DNA of 64,000 nucleotides from Victivallis lenta (GCF_009695545.1 NZ_VUNS01000002.1:124001-188000); one strand, 5' to 3'. Shown: positions 8,392-18,017, numbered from the stretch's first letter. Numbers and translations are program-made. The notes: generated by a model not told the origin, from the letters alone.

Positions 8392-9483
8392 ATGAAACCA
8401 GCCTTCACCCTCCGCCGCGTCCTGCAACTGCCCCCGAAACCCGGAAACCCGCGCAACTCCGAAGGCGGCTTCGTCACGCTGCGGGACGGCCGGATTCTCT
8501 TCGTCTACACCCGCTATTACGGAGAATCCTGGGACGACCATGCCCCGGCCGAACTCGCCGCCCGGATCAGCACCGACGGCGGTCGAAGCTACCTGCCGGA
8601 CGAGCGGATCATCGTGCCGAATGAGGGAAGGAACGTCATGAGCGTCTCGCTGCTCCGGCTCGCCGACGGCCGGATCGCGCTCGTCTACCTGCGCAAAAGC
8701 GGCGGCGACGCCTGCGACTGCCGCCCGTATCTGCGTACCTCGTCCGACGAGGGCGAGAGCTGGAGCGCCCCGGCCGACATCATCGGGCTGCCCGGCTATT
8801 TCGTGGTCAACAACGACCGGCTGATCCAGCTCTCAAGCGGCAGGCTGCTCCTGCCGGCCGCATTTCACCGCTATTGCCGGAACGCGCAGGGGCGGGTCGA
8901 ACCGGGAGCGCGCGGCATCGTGCTCTTCTACGCATCCGACGACGGCGGAGCAAGCTGGCGGGAGCTGCCGGAGTGGATTCTCCCGCCGCGGCAGCTCGAC
9001 ACCGGTTTTCAGGAGCCCGGCGCCGTCGAACTCGCCGACGGCCGGATTTTTGCCTGTTTCCGCACCGGCGACGGCGCCCAGTACACCGCACGCTCAGAGG
9101 ACGGAGGCGAGCACTGGAGCGACCCGGTCCGGAACGAAGCGTTTCCGTCGCCCGCCGCGCCGCTCTCGATGAAGCGCAATCCGTCCACCGGCGAACTCTT
9201 CGCCGTCTGGGACGATCTCAGCCCGGAACGGAAGATCCCGCGCACGCCCGAGAGCTGGAACCGGACGCCGCTCGTGCTTGCCCGCAGCAGCGACGGCGGA
9301 AAGAGCTGGCACGGGCATATCGAACTCGAAAACGCCCCCGACCACGGCTACTGCTACACGGCCATGCATTTTACCGGAGACGCCCTCCTGCTCGGCTACT
9401 GTTCAGGCGGCGGAACCAGCGGCGTGCTGCAGACGCTCACGCTCGCCCGCCTCGAATACCGCTCCGAGCCCGGCGGCGCATGA
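8392..9483 (+). CDS. sialidase-fold (BNR/Asp-box) hydrolase, cytoplasmic
   Basis: A 363-residue six-bladed beta-propeller. Five Asp-box motifs are visible (STDGGRSY, SSDEGESW, ASDDGGASW, SEDGGEHW, SSDGGKSW). LRDGRILFVYTRYY at the N-terminus resembles exo-alpha-sialidase-like proteins. There is no signal peptide, so it acts inside the cell if this start (AGGAG about nine bases upstream) is right. Many bacterial proteins of this type are annotated as sialidases but lack the arginine triad; I cannot confirm the triad by eye. It follows the LacI gene on the same strand with its own extended -10, and may process an oligosaccharide tied to the upstream pathway. Confidence 0.85.
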   Translation: MKPAFTLRRVLQLPPKPGNPRNSEGGFVTLRDGRILFVYTRYYGESWDDHAPAELAARISTDGGRSYLPDERIIVPNEGRNVMSVSLLRLADGRIALVYLRKSGGDACDCRPYLRTSSDEGESWSAPADIIGLPGYFVVNNDRLIQLSSGRLLLPAAFHRYCRNAQGRVEPGARGIVLFYASDDGGASWRELPEWILPPRQLDTGFQEPGAVELADGRIFACFRTGDGAQYTARSEDGGEHWSDPVRNEAFPSPAAPLSMKRNPSTGELFAVWDDLSPERKIPRTPESWNRTPLVLARSSDGGKSWHGHIELENAPDHGYCYTAMHFTGDALLLGYCSGGGTSGVLQTLTLARLEYRSEPGGA

Positions 9484-9486
9484 ACG

Positions 9487-9780
9487 TCACGCCCGCTCCA
9501 TGAGGAGCAGCGCATCACGGCCGGTCATGCCCTCCGCCACACCGCAGGCGGCGGCTGCGGCGCTGACCGCCGCGACGCGCGCCTGAAGCATGTCGGCAAA
9601 GCATTTCACGCCGGTCACGATCGCAAAACGGTCGCCGAGCCTGTCGGCCGGCGCGAGCGAAAAGTAGCCGCAGCCGAGGTGGGCCTTCTTTCCGCGGATG
9701 AGCAGAATCGAGGCGTGTTCCGTCTCCAGCTTCGCGCCGGAGAAGGGGACGCCGCCGACCTCAAGGAGTTCACTTGTCAT
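9487..9780 (-). CDS. DUF1805 family protein
   Basis: A 97-residue protein matching DUF1805 (YunC-like): [19 protein letters not shown], then [17 protein letters not shown] and [13 protein letters not shown] at the C-terminus. The function of the family is not established. Its ATG (9780) overlaps the last 11 bases of trpB (stop at 9770), so the two are co-translated. It meets the sialidase-like gene tail to tail three bases away, with no terminator between them. Confidence 0.85.
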   Translation of the reverse strand: MTSELLEVGGVPFSGAKLETEHASILLIRGKKAHLGCGYFSLAPADRLGDRFAIVTGVKCFADMLQARVAAVSAAAAACGVAEGMTGRDALLLMERA

Positions 9781-10999
9781 CTTCGAACCTGTGATCTTCG
9801 CCGTAGCCGTAATGCTCGATCACATAGTCGACATCCTTGTCGCCGCGGCCGGAGCAAGTGGCGAGAATCGACCCGTACGGATGCGTTTTGGCCCACTTCA
9901 TCGCGTAGGCGATCGCGTGCGAGCTTTCGAGCGCCGGAATGATGCCTTCGTAACGCGACAGCTTGAAAAACGCATCGACGGCCTCTTCATCGGTGCAGCT
10001 CACATAGTTGACCCGCCCGAGATCCTTCCAGAACGCGTGCTCGGGCCCGACCGACGGATAATCGAGCCCGGACGCGATCGAATAGACCGGGGCGGGATCG
10101 CCGGAATCCGTCTTCAGCACATAGCTGTCGAAGCCGTGCATATTGCCGGGAGTTCCGTAAGTCAGCGTCGCGGCGTGGTCGCCGAGGTTCGAGCTTTTGC
10201 CCATCGGTTCGACACCGTAGATGTCGACCGGATCGTTCAGGAAGGCCGCGAACGAACCGGCCGAATTGCTGCCGCCGCCGACGCAGGCGCAGATCGCATC
10301 CGGCAGCTGCCCGGTCATCGTCTTGAACTGCTCGCGCGACTCTTCGCCGATGCAGTACTGGAAATCGCGGACCATGAGCGGGAACGGGTGCGGCCCGAGG
10401 GCGGAGCCGATGCAGTAGATGGAGTCCTTGTAATTCCGCGCATACGATTCGAAAGCGGAATCGACCGCCTCCTTCAGCGTTTTGAGCCCGAAGCTGACCG
10501 GAACGATCTTCGCGCCGAGAATCTTCATGCGGGTCACGTTCGGCGCCTGCTTGGCGATATCGACTTCCCCCATATGGATTTCACATTCGAGCCCGAAATA
10601 GGCCGCCGCCGTCGCAAGCGCGACGCCGTGCTGCCCGGCCCCGGTCTCGGCGATGAGCCGCTTCTTGCCCATGACCTTCGCCAGCAGCCCCTCGCCCATA
10701 CAGTGATTGAGCTTGTGGGCTCCGGTGTGGTTCAGGTCCTCGCGTTTGAGGTAGATCTGGCAGTTGCCGATCTTGCGCGACAGCCGGTCGCAATGGTAGA
10801 CCGGCGTCGGCCGCCCCTGAAACTCGCGCCGGATCCGGCGCAGCTCGTTGATGAAGTAAGCCGACCGCGCGATCGACTGGTAGGCCGCATTGATCTCCCG
10901 GAACGCCTGTTCGAGTTCGGGGGGCAGATAACAGCCGCCGTAGGGACCGAAGCGGCCGTCCGGCGTCGGGTAATCGCGAAAATAACGTGAGTAATCCAT
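9770..10999 (-). CDS. trpB: tryptophan synthase beta subunit
   Basis: A 409-residue PLP enzyme that condenses indole with serine to make tryptophan. Seen: [32 protein letters not shown] with PLP lysine K96, [10 protein letters not shown], and the phosphate-binding [15 protein letters not shown]. The start (10999, GGAG upstream) gives the standard N-terminus [20 protein letters not shown]. The adjacent genes are not trpA or other trp genes, so this is an isolated trpB. A pairing with a distant TrpA, or use of salvaged indole, are both possible. Its own promoter lies at 11042-11070. Confidence 0.95.
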   Translation of the reverse strand: MDYSRYFRDYPTPDGRFGPYGGCYLPPELEQAFREINAAYQSIARSAYFINELRRIRREFQGRPTPVYHCDRLSRKIGNCQIYLKREDLNHTGAHKLNHCMGEGLLAKVMGKKRLIAETGAGQHGVALATAAAYFGLECEIHMGEVDIAKQAPNVTRMKILGAKIVPVSFGLKTLKEAVDSAFESYARNYKDSIYCIGSALGPHPFPLMVRDFQYCIGEESREQFKTMTGQLPDAICACVGGGSNSAGSFAAFLNDPVDIYGVEPMGKSSNLGDHAATLTYGTPGNMHGFDSYVLKTDSGDPAPVYSIASGLDYPSVGPEHAFWKDLGRVNYVSCTDEEAVDAFFKLSRYEGIIPALESSHAIAYAMKWAKTHPYGSILATCSGRGDKDVDYVIEHYGYGEDHRFEDDK

Positions 11000-11041
11000 A
11001 ACATCCTTCTCCAAAATAACCGGTATTGACGTAATTCCGGT

Positions 11042-11070
11042 ACAATACCATTTCAGAGACGAAAATGCAA
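11042..11070 (-). promoter_or_regulatory. promoter of trpB
   Basis: Reverse strand TTGCAT (11070-11065) and TATTGT (11047-11042), spacing 17, about 43 bases before the trpB start. Confidence 0.6.
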
Positions 11071-11072
11071 TC

Positions 11073-11372
11073 TCAGACGCTTTCGATTCCCCGATTATTT
11101 GCAATGAGCCGCAGCAGCTCCGCGAGGTCGCCGCCGGCTCCGGAAGCCGCGTCGTTTCCGTCCTCATGCTCCATCGCCGGCGGGACGCCGAGTTCCAGAA
11201 ACTCCGCGACGACCGGCCCGTAATCGGTGATGCCGGAAGTGAGACTGCTGACTCCCCTGCCCCGTTCACGGAATTCCGGGAGCCGGCGGAAGCAGGCCGC
11301 CCTCCTCCGGCTCCCCGGCGACTCCCGCGGCCGGGGCGGGAAATCAGAGCAAAGCCGCCGCGAGCGCAGCAA
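11073..11372 (-). CDS. possible small unknown protein (C-terminal part only plausible)
   Basis: This frame is open between phoH and the trpB promoter and overlaps phoH by 29 bases. Only the last ~55 residues look protein-like ([16 protein letters not shown], then [18 protein letters not shown]). The N-terminal part is arginine-rich and looks like a shadow of the GC-rich stem-loop at 11276-11318. No good start or RBS is visible. It could be a remnant, a short gene starting within, or chance. Confidence 0.2.
   Translation of the reverse strand: MLRSRRLCSDFPPRPRESPGSRRRAACFRRLPEFRERGRGVSSLTSGITDYGPVVAEFLELGVPPAMEHEDGNDAASGAGGDLAELLRLIANNRGIESV
11276..11318. other. GC-rich stem-loop downstream of phoH
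   Basis: CCGGGAGCCGG (11276-11286) pairs with CCGGCTCCCCGG (11307-11318), with an inner GGCGG/CCGCC. There is no T tract on either side, so it may be an RNA-processing or Rho-dependent end for the purD-phoH transcript rather than an intrinsic terminator. Confidence 0.5.
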
Positions 11373-12720
11373 GCTCGCTGCGCTCGCTCCGGGCCAGCGT
11401 GACGTGACCGAAAAGAGGCTGCCCCTTCATGCGGTCGACGGTGTAGCTGAGCCCGTTGCTTGATGCGTCCAGGTACGGATTGTCGATCTGGTGGGGGTCT
11501 CCGGTCAGGACCATCTTCGTATCTTCGCCGGAACGGCTGATGATGGTTTTGACCTCGTGCGGCGTCAGGTTCTGCGCTTCGTCGACGATCACGAACTGGC
11601 GCGGAATGCTGCGGCCGCGGATATAGGTCAGCGCTTCGAGCTCAAGCTTGCCGCTGTTCATCAGCCCTTCGACCGAATAACGCGACGAGCTTTTCGCCTT
11701 GCGCTCCGCCTCACCGCCGAGCAGGAAGTCGAGATTGTCGAAGATCGGCTGCATCCAGCTCGCGAGCTTCGCGCCCTTGTCGCCGGGCAGGTAACCGATG
11801 TCGTTGCCGAGCGGAATGATCGGGCGCGACACGAGAATCCGCTCGAATGCGCTCTCATTCAGCACGAGCTGCATCGCCGCGGCCAGCGCCAGCAGCGTTT
11901 TGCCGGTGCCGGCGCCGCCGACCAGGGTGACGAGCCGGATTTCGGGGTCGAGCAGCAAATCGAGCGCCATGCGCTGCTCCTTGTTGCGCGGCGCCACGTT
12001 CCAGACCCGGTTGGTCCGGTTCGAATCGATGACCTCGAGCTTGTCGTCGGCATGGAGCCGGGTGAGCGCGCTCTGTTTCGAGTTCCCCTCGGCGGTGATC
12101 ACCATGAATTCATTGACCAGCAGCGAACGGTTTCCGTTCGGAATGCCGTGGCCTTTGTAGAGCGCATCGAGTTCGGCCGCATTCAGATGCCCCTCCTGAA
12201 AGCCGGTGTAGAGCGCGCGTTCATCGACTTTGCCGCGCTCGAAGTCCATGACTTTGAGCCCGATCGCATCGGCTTTGAGCCGCAGGTTGATGTCCTTGCT
12301 GATAAAGACGACCCGGCGGCCCTGCTCCTGAAGCCCGAAAGCGACCTTCAGAATCCGGTTGTCCGGCGAATCGCCGCCGAGGTCGAGCCGGAATACCTCC
12401 CGGATCTTCGAATCCATCTCGCCGTTGCCGAGTTCGGCCGCGCTCAGCACGAAGAGCCGCCCGGTCGCGCTCGCCGAGACGGCCGACAGCGGCACTCCTC
12501 TGCGGAGCTGCCCCGGCTTGCCCGCCGCCTGGCGCAGCTTGTCGAGCCGGCGGATGACCTGCCGGGCGTTGCGTCCGAGCTCGTCGGAATTTTTCTTGAA
12601 CTTATCGAGCTCCTCGACCACCGCCATCGGAATGACGACGTCGTTGTCGTGGAACGATTCGATGCTCTGCGCGCTGTGCAGCAGAACATTGGTATCCAGC
12701 ACAAAGGCTTTCACTGTCAT
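11344..12720 (-). CDS. PIN-domain PhoH-like ATPase/RNase
   Basis: A 458-residue protein of the PhoH2/YlaK type. The N-terminal PIN nuclease domain (residues ~1-150) has the acidic residues expected in [18 protein letters not shown] and [10 protein letters not shown]. The C-terminal PhoH NTPase has Walker A GGAGTGKT (lysine 274), Walker [10 protein letters not shown] and a sensor TGDPHQID. Characterised PhoH2 proteins unwind and cleave RNA. It is the third gene of a likely purD-lipoprotein-phoH transcript, 45 bases after the lipoprotein gene. No antitoxin-like partner (PhoAT) is seen. Confidence 0.93.
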   Translation of the reverse strand: MTVKAFVLDTNVLLHSAQSIESFHDNDVVIPMAVVEELDKFKKNSDELGRNARQVIRRLDKLRQAAGKPGQLRRGVPLSAVSASATGRLFVLSAAELGNGEMDSKIREVFRLDLGGDSPDNRILKVAFGLQEQGRRVVFISKDINLRLKADAIGLKVMDFERGKVDERALYTGFQEGHLNAAELDALYKGHGIPNGNRSLLVNEFMVITAEGNSKQSALTRLHADDKLEVIDSNRTNRVWNVAPRNKEQRMALDLLLDPEIRLVTLVGGAGTGKTLLALAAAMQLVLNESAFERILVSRPIIPLGNDIGYLPGDKGAKLASWMQPIFDNLDFLLGGEAERKAKSSSRYSVEGLMNSGKLELEALTYIRGRSIPRQFVIVDEAQNLTPHEVKTIISRSGEDTKMVLTGDPHQIDNPYLDASSNGLSYTVDRMKGQPLFGHVTLARSERSELAALAAALL

Positions 12721-12765
12721 ATGAGCCCTCCTTCCGCCATGCGCCGTTGCGGCCGGCGCTGTTCG

Positions 12766-13218
12766 TCAATACATCGGCTGCGGCTCCTGGTCGAACTGCT
12801 GCCCGGCCCGGCTCACCGCTTCGCTGCGGGTGCGCACACCCGTGCCGGAAGCCTGCATGGTCCGCTTCGTGAACAGGCCGAGCAAAGCCGGCTGCTCGTA
12901 GGCGAAGGTCTGCGCGTTGATGACGCGCGCGCCGTTCTTCGAGCGGATCTCCTGCGTCAGCAGGTGCATGACGCTTTCGACATCCGCGTTGTTCTGGAAA
13001 ATCGCGACTTTCCCCGACCCGGCCGCGCTGCCGCCGATGATCGGGAGCCCCCAGAAGGTGTAGCACGGAATTTCGACCGAGGTGTGGCAGACCGCCTTGT
13101 CCGCCCGGTCCGAAAGCCCGAGGCCGTTGAATTTCTGCGTCGATTCAACCGAGGTGCACCCGGCGAGCATCAGCAAGGCGGCACAGCCGCCGGAAACCCA
13201 TGCGAAAACGTGTTTCAT
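12766..13218 (-). CDS. small lipoprotein of unknown function
   Basis: A 150-residue protein with a lipoprotein signal peptide ending in the lipobox LAGC. The mature part includes FWGLPIIGGSAAGSGKVAIF and a helix VESVMHLLTQEIRSK, then NAQTFAYEQPALLGLFTKR. I do not recognise the family. It sits 20 bases after purD and upstream of phoH on the same strand. Localisation in the cell envelope follows from the lipobox; the role is unknown. Confidence 0.8.
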   Translation of the reverse strand: MKHVFAWVSGGCAALLMLAGCTSVESTQKFNGLGLSDRADKAVCHTSVEIPCYTFWGLPIIGGSAAGSGKVAIFQNNADVESVMHLLTQEIRSKNGARVINAQTFAYEQPALLGLFTKRTMQASGTGVRTRSEAVSRAGQQFDQEPQPMY

Positions 13219-13238
13219 CGATGAAAGAACTCCTTTGG

Positions 13239-14522
13239 TTACTTGCTGTATTTCAGCGCCTTGGCGCCGATGTCCCGGCGGCAGAAGCCGCCCTTGAATG
13301 AAATTTTGTCCACCGCCTGATACGCTTTGTCGATCGCTTCGGCGATGGTTTTGCCGCGGGCGGAGACGCCGAGGACCCGGCCGCCGGCGTTCACGATTTT
13401 GCCGTCTTTGAAGGCGGTTCCGGCATGGAAGACGACAGCCCCGGTCGCGGCGGCCTCTTCGAGCCCCCGGATTTCGAACCCTTTTTCGTAGTCGCCGGGA
13501 TACCCGCCCGAGGCGAGCACCACCGAAACGGCCGGATCATCGGACCAGACCAGCTCCGCTTCGGCAAGGCGGCCGTGCGCGACCTTGTCGAGCACGTCGA
13601 ACCAGTCGCCGTCGAAGCGGCGCAGCACGGGCTGGATTTCGGGGTCGCCGAAACGGACGTTGAATTCAAGCACCTTCGGCTTGCCGCCGCAGACCATGAT
13701 GCCGACGAAGATCACGCCGCGGAAATCGAGTTTTTCAGCCTGGACGCCCTTCAGGAACGGCGTCAGGATTTCATCGTGAACCTGCCGCCAGACGCCGTCA
13801 TCCACCACCGGGGCGGGGGAATAAGCGCCCATGCCGCCGGTATTGAGCCCGGTGTCGCCGTCGCCGACGCGCTTGTGGTCCTGCGACGAGACCAGCGGCA
13901 CGATCGTCTTGCCGTCGCAGAGCGCGAGGATCGACGCCTCTTCGCCGTACAGGCACTCCTCGATCAGCACCTTCGCTCCGGCTGAGCCGAAGGCGCCGTC
14001 GAAGCAGTCGTGCAGGAAGGCGAGCGCCTCCTCCGCATTGTCCGCGACGAAGACCCCTTTGCCGGCGGCGAGGCCGTCGGCTTTGACGACGATTCCCTTT
14101 TCCCCGGCCGCGAACTCCTGCCGGATGTAGGCGGCGGCGGCTTCCTCATGATCGAAGGCAGCCGCTTTCGCGGTCGGAATGCCGTATTTCAGCATGAACG
14201 CCTTGGCGAAATCCTTGCTCCCCTCGAGCTGCGCGGCCGCCTTGTCCGGGCCGAACACCGCCAGGTTCCGGGCGCGGAACACGTCCGCGACGCCGTCGCA
14301 GAGCGGCGCTTCGGGGCCGACCACAGTGAGGTCGATGCCGTTCTTCTCCGCGAAATCCGCGAGCTTTTCGAGTTCATTCACCCTGATTGCCACGCATTCG
14401 GCGTCCGCCGCGATGCCGGCGTTGCCGGGCGCGCAGTAGATCTTTTCGACTTCGGGACTCTGTTTGAGCTGCCAGACGAGCGCGTGCTCGCGCCCGCCCG
14501 AACCGATCACCAGTACTTTCAT
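13239..14522 (-). CDS. purD: phosphoribosylamine-glycine ligase
   Basis: A 427-residue GAR synthetase, second step of purine synthesis (phosphoribosylamine + glycine + ATP). Seen: MKVLVIGSGGREHALVWQL, GPEAPLCDGVAD, ATP-grasp elements VKADGLAAGKGVFVADN, DHKRVGDGDTGLNTGGMGAY, and EFNVRFGDPEIQ. The start at 14522 has GGAGAAG directly upstream; a longer open frame upstream is not supported. First gene of a probable purD-lipoprotein-phoH unit, divergent from the release-factor-like gene at 14641. Confidence 0.97.
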   Translation of the reverse strand: MKVLVIGSGGREHALVWQLKQSPEVEKIYCAPGNAGIAADAECVAIRVNELEKLADFAEKNGIDLTVVGPEAPLCDGVADVFRARNLAVFGPDKAAAQLEGSKDFAKAFMLKYGIPTAKAAAFDHEEAAAAYIRQEFAAGEKGIVVKADGLAAGKGVFVADNAEEALAFLHDCFDGAFGSAGAKVLIEECLYGEEASILALCDGKTIVPLVSSQDHKRVGDGDTGLNTGGMGAYSPAPVVDDGVWRQVHDEILTPFLKGVQAEKLDFRGVIFVGIMVCGGKPKVLEFNVRFGDPEIQPVLRRFDGDWFDVLDKVAHGRLAEAELVWSDDPAVSVVLASGGYPGDYEKGFEIRGLEEAAATGAVVFHAGTAFKDGKIVNAGGRVLGVSARGKTIAEAIDKAYQAVDKISFKGGFCRRDIGAKALKYSK

Positions 14523-14557
14523 TTCTTCTCCATGCCGGGGATTGCGCGCTTCCGGAG

Positions 14558-14605
14558 TTTTCCGCGGAAAAAACGCTTGCAATCCGCTTGTTTTGATATT
14601 ACTAT
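14558..14605 (+). promoter_or_regulatory. promoter of the release-factor-like gene, preceded by a palindrome
   Basis: TTGCAA (14577-14582) and TACTAT (14600-14605) are 17 bases apart. Upstream lies a perfect 14-base palindrome TTTTCCGCGGAAAA (14558-14571). On the reverse strand the same AT-rich spot reads TATAGT (14606-14601), which may serve purD, so the divergent -10 boxes would overlap. Confidence 0.5.
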
Positions 14606-14640
14606 AACAATAGCGCAAATTTCGGAAAGTTAAAGTAAAC

Positions 14641-15126
14641 ATGTTGGAAAATCGCGACGAAATCTTGAAAATGGACGATGCGGAGCTCTCCCGGCTCTGC
14701 GAACTCGAATTTTTCAAGGGAACCGGCAACGGCGGCCAGAAACGGAACAAAACCTCCAGCGCCGCACGGGTCCGCCTGGCCGGAACCGCCTACACCGCCG
14801 CCGACTGCACCGAGCGCAGCCAGCACCGGAACCGCGCCGCCGCGCTCGCCAAGCTCCGGATCGCCGTCGCCTTCGGCGAACGCGAAACTCCCGCGCAGCC
14901 CCCGGAACGTTTCGAATGCGCGCTCGGACACGCCGGATATCCGCTCTGGCTCGCCCATATTCTCGACGTGGCGGCGGAGGAGAAGTGGGAGCTCAAAGCC
15001 GTCGCCGCGAAAATCGGCTGCACGCCGAGTTCCCTGGTGAAGAAACTGGCCCGCGACCCGGCGCTCTGGCAGTTTGCGAATGCCGAACGGACGCGGCTGG
15101 AGCTGCCGCCGCTGCGCCGTCCGTGA
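14641..15126 (+). CDS. orphan class I release-factor-like protein (GGQ domain)
   Basis: A 161-residue protein with the release-factor catalytic GGQ motif in FKGTGNGGQKRNKTSSA at residues ~20-36, followed by a basic stretch. The N-terminal codon-recognition domain of RF1/RF2 is absent. Proteins of this size with GGQ include ribosome rescue hydrolases (ArfB, RF-H-like). The C-terminus (AAKIGCTPSSLVKKLARDPALW) forms a small helical domain, unlike the lysine-rich tail of ArfB. I infer a peptidyl-tRNA hydrolysis or rescue role; the stop-codon specificity, if any, is unknown. Confidence 0.85.
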   Translation: MLENRDEILKMDDAELSRLCELEFFKGTGNGGQKRNKTSSAARVRLAGTAYTAADCTERSQHRNRAAALAKLRIAVAFGERETPAQPPERFECALGHAGYPLWLAHILDVAAEEKWELKAVAAKIGCTPSSLVKKLARDPALWQFANAERTRLELPPLRRP

Positions 15127-15169
15127 CGGCGGCGGACAAGTGGATAAAAGGTAAATCAGGAGGTCCCGG

Positions 15170-17236
15170 ATGCTGCATTCCTTCAACCCGCTGGGCGACC
15201 GGACGCCGCGTCGGCTTTCGGCCGCGACCCGTGAACTCGCCGCCCGTTATCTGTCCGGGGAGATCGGTTCGACGCTCCGGTCCGCGCCGCAGGCTGCCGG
15301 AGACGAACCGTGTCCGGTTCAGCTGCGGCGGCTGGCGGCGGAGGCGGAGACGGCGCTCTCTCCCGACGAACGGCTGGCCGGAGCGGCGCGCTGGCTGGAG
15401 GCGACCTTTCACCGCTTCCCCGGCACCGACCGGCCGTCGGTCAGCCATGTGACGGCGGATTTCCGGCACGCGGTGACGGGCGGCCTCGCCGGACTCGAGG
15501 CCGATATCGCCGCCGGGCGGCGCGCCAATCCGGAGGGAGCACCTTTTTATGACGAGCTTGCGGCGTGCATCGGGGCGATGCGGCTCTGGGTGGAGCGCTA
15601 CCGGGCGGAGCTGGCGGAGCGTCTCGAGGAGTCGCCGTTTTTTCCGCGGATCGCCGCCGCGCTCACGCAGGTGCCGGAGCGCCCGCCGCGCGATTTTTTC
15701 GAAGCGGTCCAGTCGCTCTGGCTGTTCTGGACCTTTCAGCGTCTCGCCGGGAACTGGTCCGGTCTCGGGCGGATTGACGAATTGCTCGGGCCCTTTCTCG
15801 ATGCCGATCTCGAAGCCGGGCGGCTCGACCTCGGAGAAGCCCGCGAAATTCTGGCCTGCTTCTGGATCAAGGGCACCGAGTGGATCACGGGCCGCCGGGT
15901 CGCCGGCGGCGACGCGCAGTTCTATCAGAATGTGATCCTGGCCGGAACCGGCCGCGACGGGCGCGAAGTCTGCAACCGGGTCACCATGCTGATTTTCGAC
16001 ATCGTCGAAGAGCTTCACATCAGCGATTTTCCGCTCGGCGTCCGGCTGTCGCGGAAGAGCCCGCCGCCGCTGCTGCGCCGGGTCGCCGAGCTTCAGAGCC
16101 GCGGCGGAGGAATCGTCTCGATCTACAATGAAGAGGTCGTCATCGCCGCCCTCGTGAAGTTCGGCTATCCCGAAAAAGAGGCGTGTGATTTTACGAACGA
16201 CGGCTGCTGGGAGACGCTGATTCCGGGCGAAACCGCCTTCAGCTACTGTCCGTTCGATGCGCTTCAGGTCTGGCAGGACGTGTTTTTCGCCGACTGCAAT
16301 TATCCGGACTTCGAATCGCTGTTCGCGGCCTATTCCGCCGCGCTCAGGCGGCGGCTCGAACAGGTTTGCGCAGGCTGCTCCGGCAGTTTCAACGCCCCGG
16401 ACCGGACCGCGCCGACGCCGCTGCTGTCGCTGCTGATGCCTTCCTGCATCCGTTCCGGGCGGCCGTACAACCGGCGCGGAGCGAAGTACAATGTCGTTGC
16501 GCTGCACGCGGGCGGGCTGCCGGATGTGGCGAACTCATTCACCGCCGTCCGCAAGCTGGTCTATGAGGACGAGTGCTGCACGCTCAACGAACTGCGCGGC
16601 ATCCTGCTGCGGGATTTCGGCGGGGACGAGCGGCTGCGCCGGATGTTCGAACGCTGCGCCGTCTGGTACGGAAACGACGACGAAGCGGCCGACGCGATGC
16701 TGGCGCGGGTGGTCTCCGGTTTTGCCGCCGCCGCCGCGGAGTTCCGGGAGCGGGACGGCCTGCTGCATCCGGCCGGAATCAGCACCTTCGGGCGCGAAGT
16801 CGAATTTGCGCCCTCCCGGCTGGCCACGCCGTTCGGCAGGCGTGCGCACGATTATTTGTCCGGCAACCTCGCTCCGTCTCCCGGCACCGACCGCAACGGG
16901 CCCGGCGCCGTCGTCAAATCCTGCTGCCGGAACGACTTCACGCAGATTCCGAACGGCTGCCCGCTCGATTTGCGGTTCGACGCGGCCGCGCTTGCGTCCC
17001 CGTCCGGAGTCGCGATGCTCGAAGGGCTGCTGAAAAGCTTTATCGGACTCGGCGGATACTATCTTCAGGTCGATGCGGTCAGCCGCGAGATGCTGGTCGA
17101 TGCGAAGGCGCACCCGGAACGCTATCCGAATCTCGCCGTCCGCATTTCGGGCTGGTCGGCCCGCTTTGCGACGCTCGAAACGGCCTGGCAGGACATGGTC
17201 ATCGCCCGTTCGATTCAGGGGGCGGAGGCGGGATAA
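15170..17236 (+). CDS. glycyl-radical enzyme (PFL-like family)
   Basis: A 688-residue enzyme. The thiyl-radical cysteine is C346 in FTNDGCWETLIPG (GCxE motif), and the glycyl-radical site is G661 in AVRISGWSARFATLE, 27 residues from the end, as in pyruvate formate-lyase-like enzymes. It is shorter than PFL (about 760). The region around C346 (Trp after Cys, Thr after Glu) differs from known PFL, diol/glycerol dehydratase and choline lyase signatures, so the substrate is open. Such enzymes are oxygen sensitive and need a radical-SAM activase; none is found in the window. RBS GGAGG six bases before the start. Confidence 0.93.
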   Translation: MLHSFNPLGDRTPRRLSAATRELAARYLSGEIGSTLRSAPQAAGDEPCPVQLRRLAAEAETALSPDERLAGAARWLEATFHRFPGTDRPSVSHVTADFRHAVTGGLAGLEADIAAGRRANPEGAPFYDELAACIGAMRLWVERYRAELAERLEESPFFPRIAAALTQVPERPPRDFFEAVQSLWLFWTFQRLAGNWSGLGRIDELLGPFLDADLEAGRLDLGEAREILACFWIKGTEWITGRRVAGGDAQFYQNVILAGTGRDGREVCNRVTMLIFDIVEELHISDFPLGVRLSRKSPPPLLRRVAELQSRGGGIVSIYNEEVVIAALVKFGYPEKEACDFTNDGCWETLIPGETAFSYCPFDALQVWQDVFFADCNYPDFESLFAAYSAALRRRLEQVCAGCSGSFNAPDRTAPTPLLSLLMPSCIRSGRPYNRRGAKYNVVALHAGGLPDVANSFTAVRKLVYEDECCTLNELRGILLRDFGGDERLRRMFERCAVWYGNDDEAADAMLARVVSGFAAAAAEFRERDGLLHPAGISTFGREVEFAPSRLATPFGRRAHDYLSGNLAPSPGTDRNGPGAVVKSCCRNDFTQIPNGCPLDLRFDAAALASPSGVAMLEGLLKSFIGLGGYYLQVDAVSREMLVDAKAHPERYPNLAVRISGWSARFATLETAWQDMVIARSIQGAEAG

Positions 17237-17327
17237 TCAGGCTTTTTTGCGTTCCGGTCTTGCTTTTCCAGCCGGTCCGCAATATCTTATGGCCGTATGA
17301 CCGCAACTTTGTCAGGAAAAGGAGAGA

Positions 17328-17969
17328 ATGAATATGGCGCAGTGGCTTTTACTGCTTGGCATCGCGATGTTTCTGGTGCTGCTGATGTTCATCGTTCTGC
17401 TGATGCTCTCCGTTTCACGCCGGGTCCTGCGGTCGGGCGAATACCATAATCCGCCCATGCCGGATGCGAAGCACCCGGTTCTGCCGCCGATGCCGAATGT
17501 GACCAACGCACCGGTAAAAGCCCATGTCGGCAAACCGCGCCGCGACACGACGACCCGTCCGGTTCCGAAAGTCGGACAGCCGGCGGACTCCCCGAACTTT
17601 TCCGTTCCGCCGCGGCAGGCCGCCGCGCCGTCCCCGGCCGGGCGTTCCGCGCCGCCGCCGGTCATTCTGAACGAAGCGGCCCGTGAAGTTGCCGAAACCG
17701 GGATCAACATCGACGCGGCCAGGATGATTCTGACCGTGTTCAGCCGCATCCGCAGCATCGACGAGATTCCCCCCGTCATGCGGAAGGAGTTCGAGCGCAT
17801 CGGCATGGACCGGGCGGTCATGAACGAGCTGCTCGGGCTTTCTCTGGCGGCGCGAAGCTGTGCGGCCTTCGACTTCTCGCAGCTCCGGACGCTCAAACCT
17901 CAAACCGGACATGTTCTCTACCGGACCATGCAGAAGGTTCAGGAGGCGGCCGTCCCGGCGGAGGAGTGA
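17328..17969 (+). CDS. membrane-anchored protein of unknown function
   Basis: A 213-residue protein with one N-terminal transmembrane segment (residues ~5-28, rich in Leu/Met), then a proline-rich linker of ~80 residues and a helical C-terminal domain (EVAETGINIDAARMILTVFS, FERIGMDRAVMNELLGL). The start is ambiguous: ATG 17328 is very close to GGAG, ATG 17334 is better spaced. I do not recognise the family. It lies between the glycyl-radical enzyme and yjbQ on the same strand, with a 92-base gap upstream. Confidence 0.75.
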   Translation: MNMAQWLLLLGIAMFLVLLMFIVLLMLSVSRRVLRSGEYHNPPMPDAKHPVLPPMPNVTNAPVKAHVGKPRRDTTTRPVPKVGQPADSPNFSVPPRQAAAPSPAGRSAPPPVILNEAAREVAETGINIDAARMILTVFSRIRSIDEIPPVMRKEFERIGMDRAVMNELLGLSLAARSCAAFDFSQLRTLKPQTGHVLYRTMQKVQEAAVPAEE

Positions 17970-18017
17970 CCCGCGATACCGGAGAAAAATTTCATTTACA
18001 GGAAGAAAGGATGTCTG

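Noticed and set aside
15170-17236. Annotation as pyruvate formate-lyase
   Set aside because: The region around the radical cysteine and the length do not fit PFL; a family-level call is safer.
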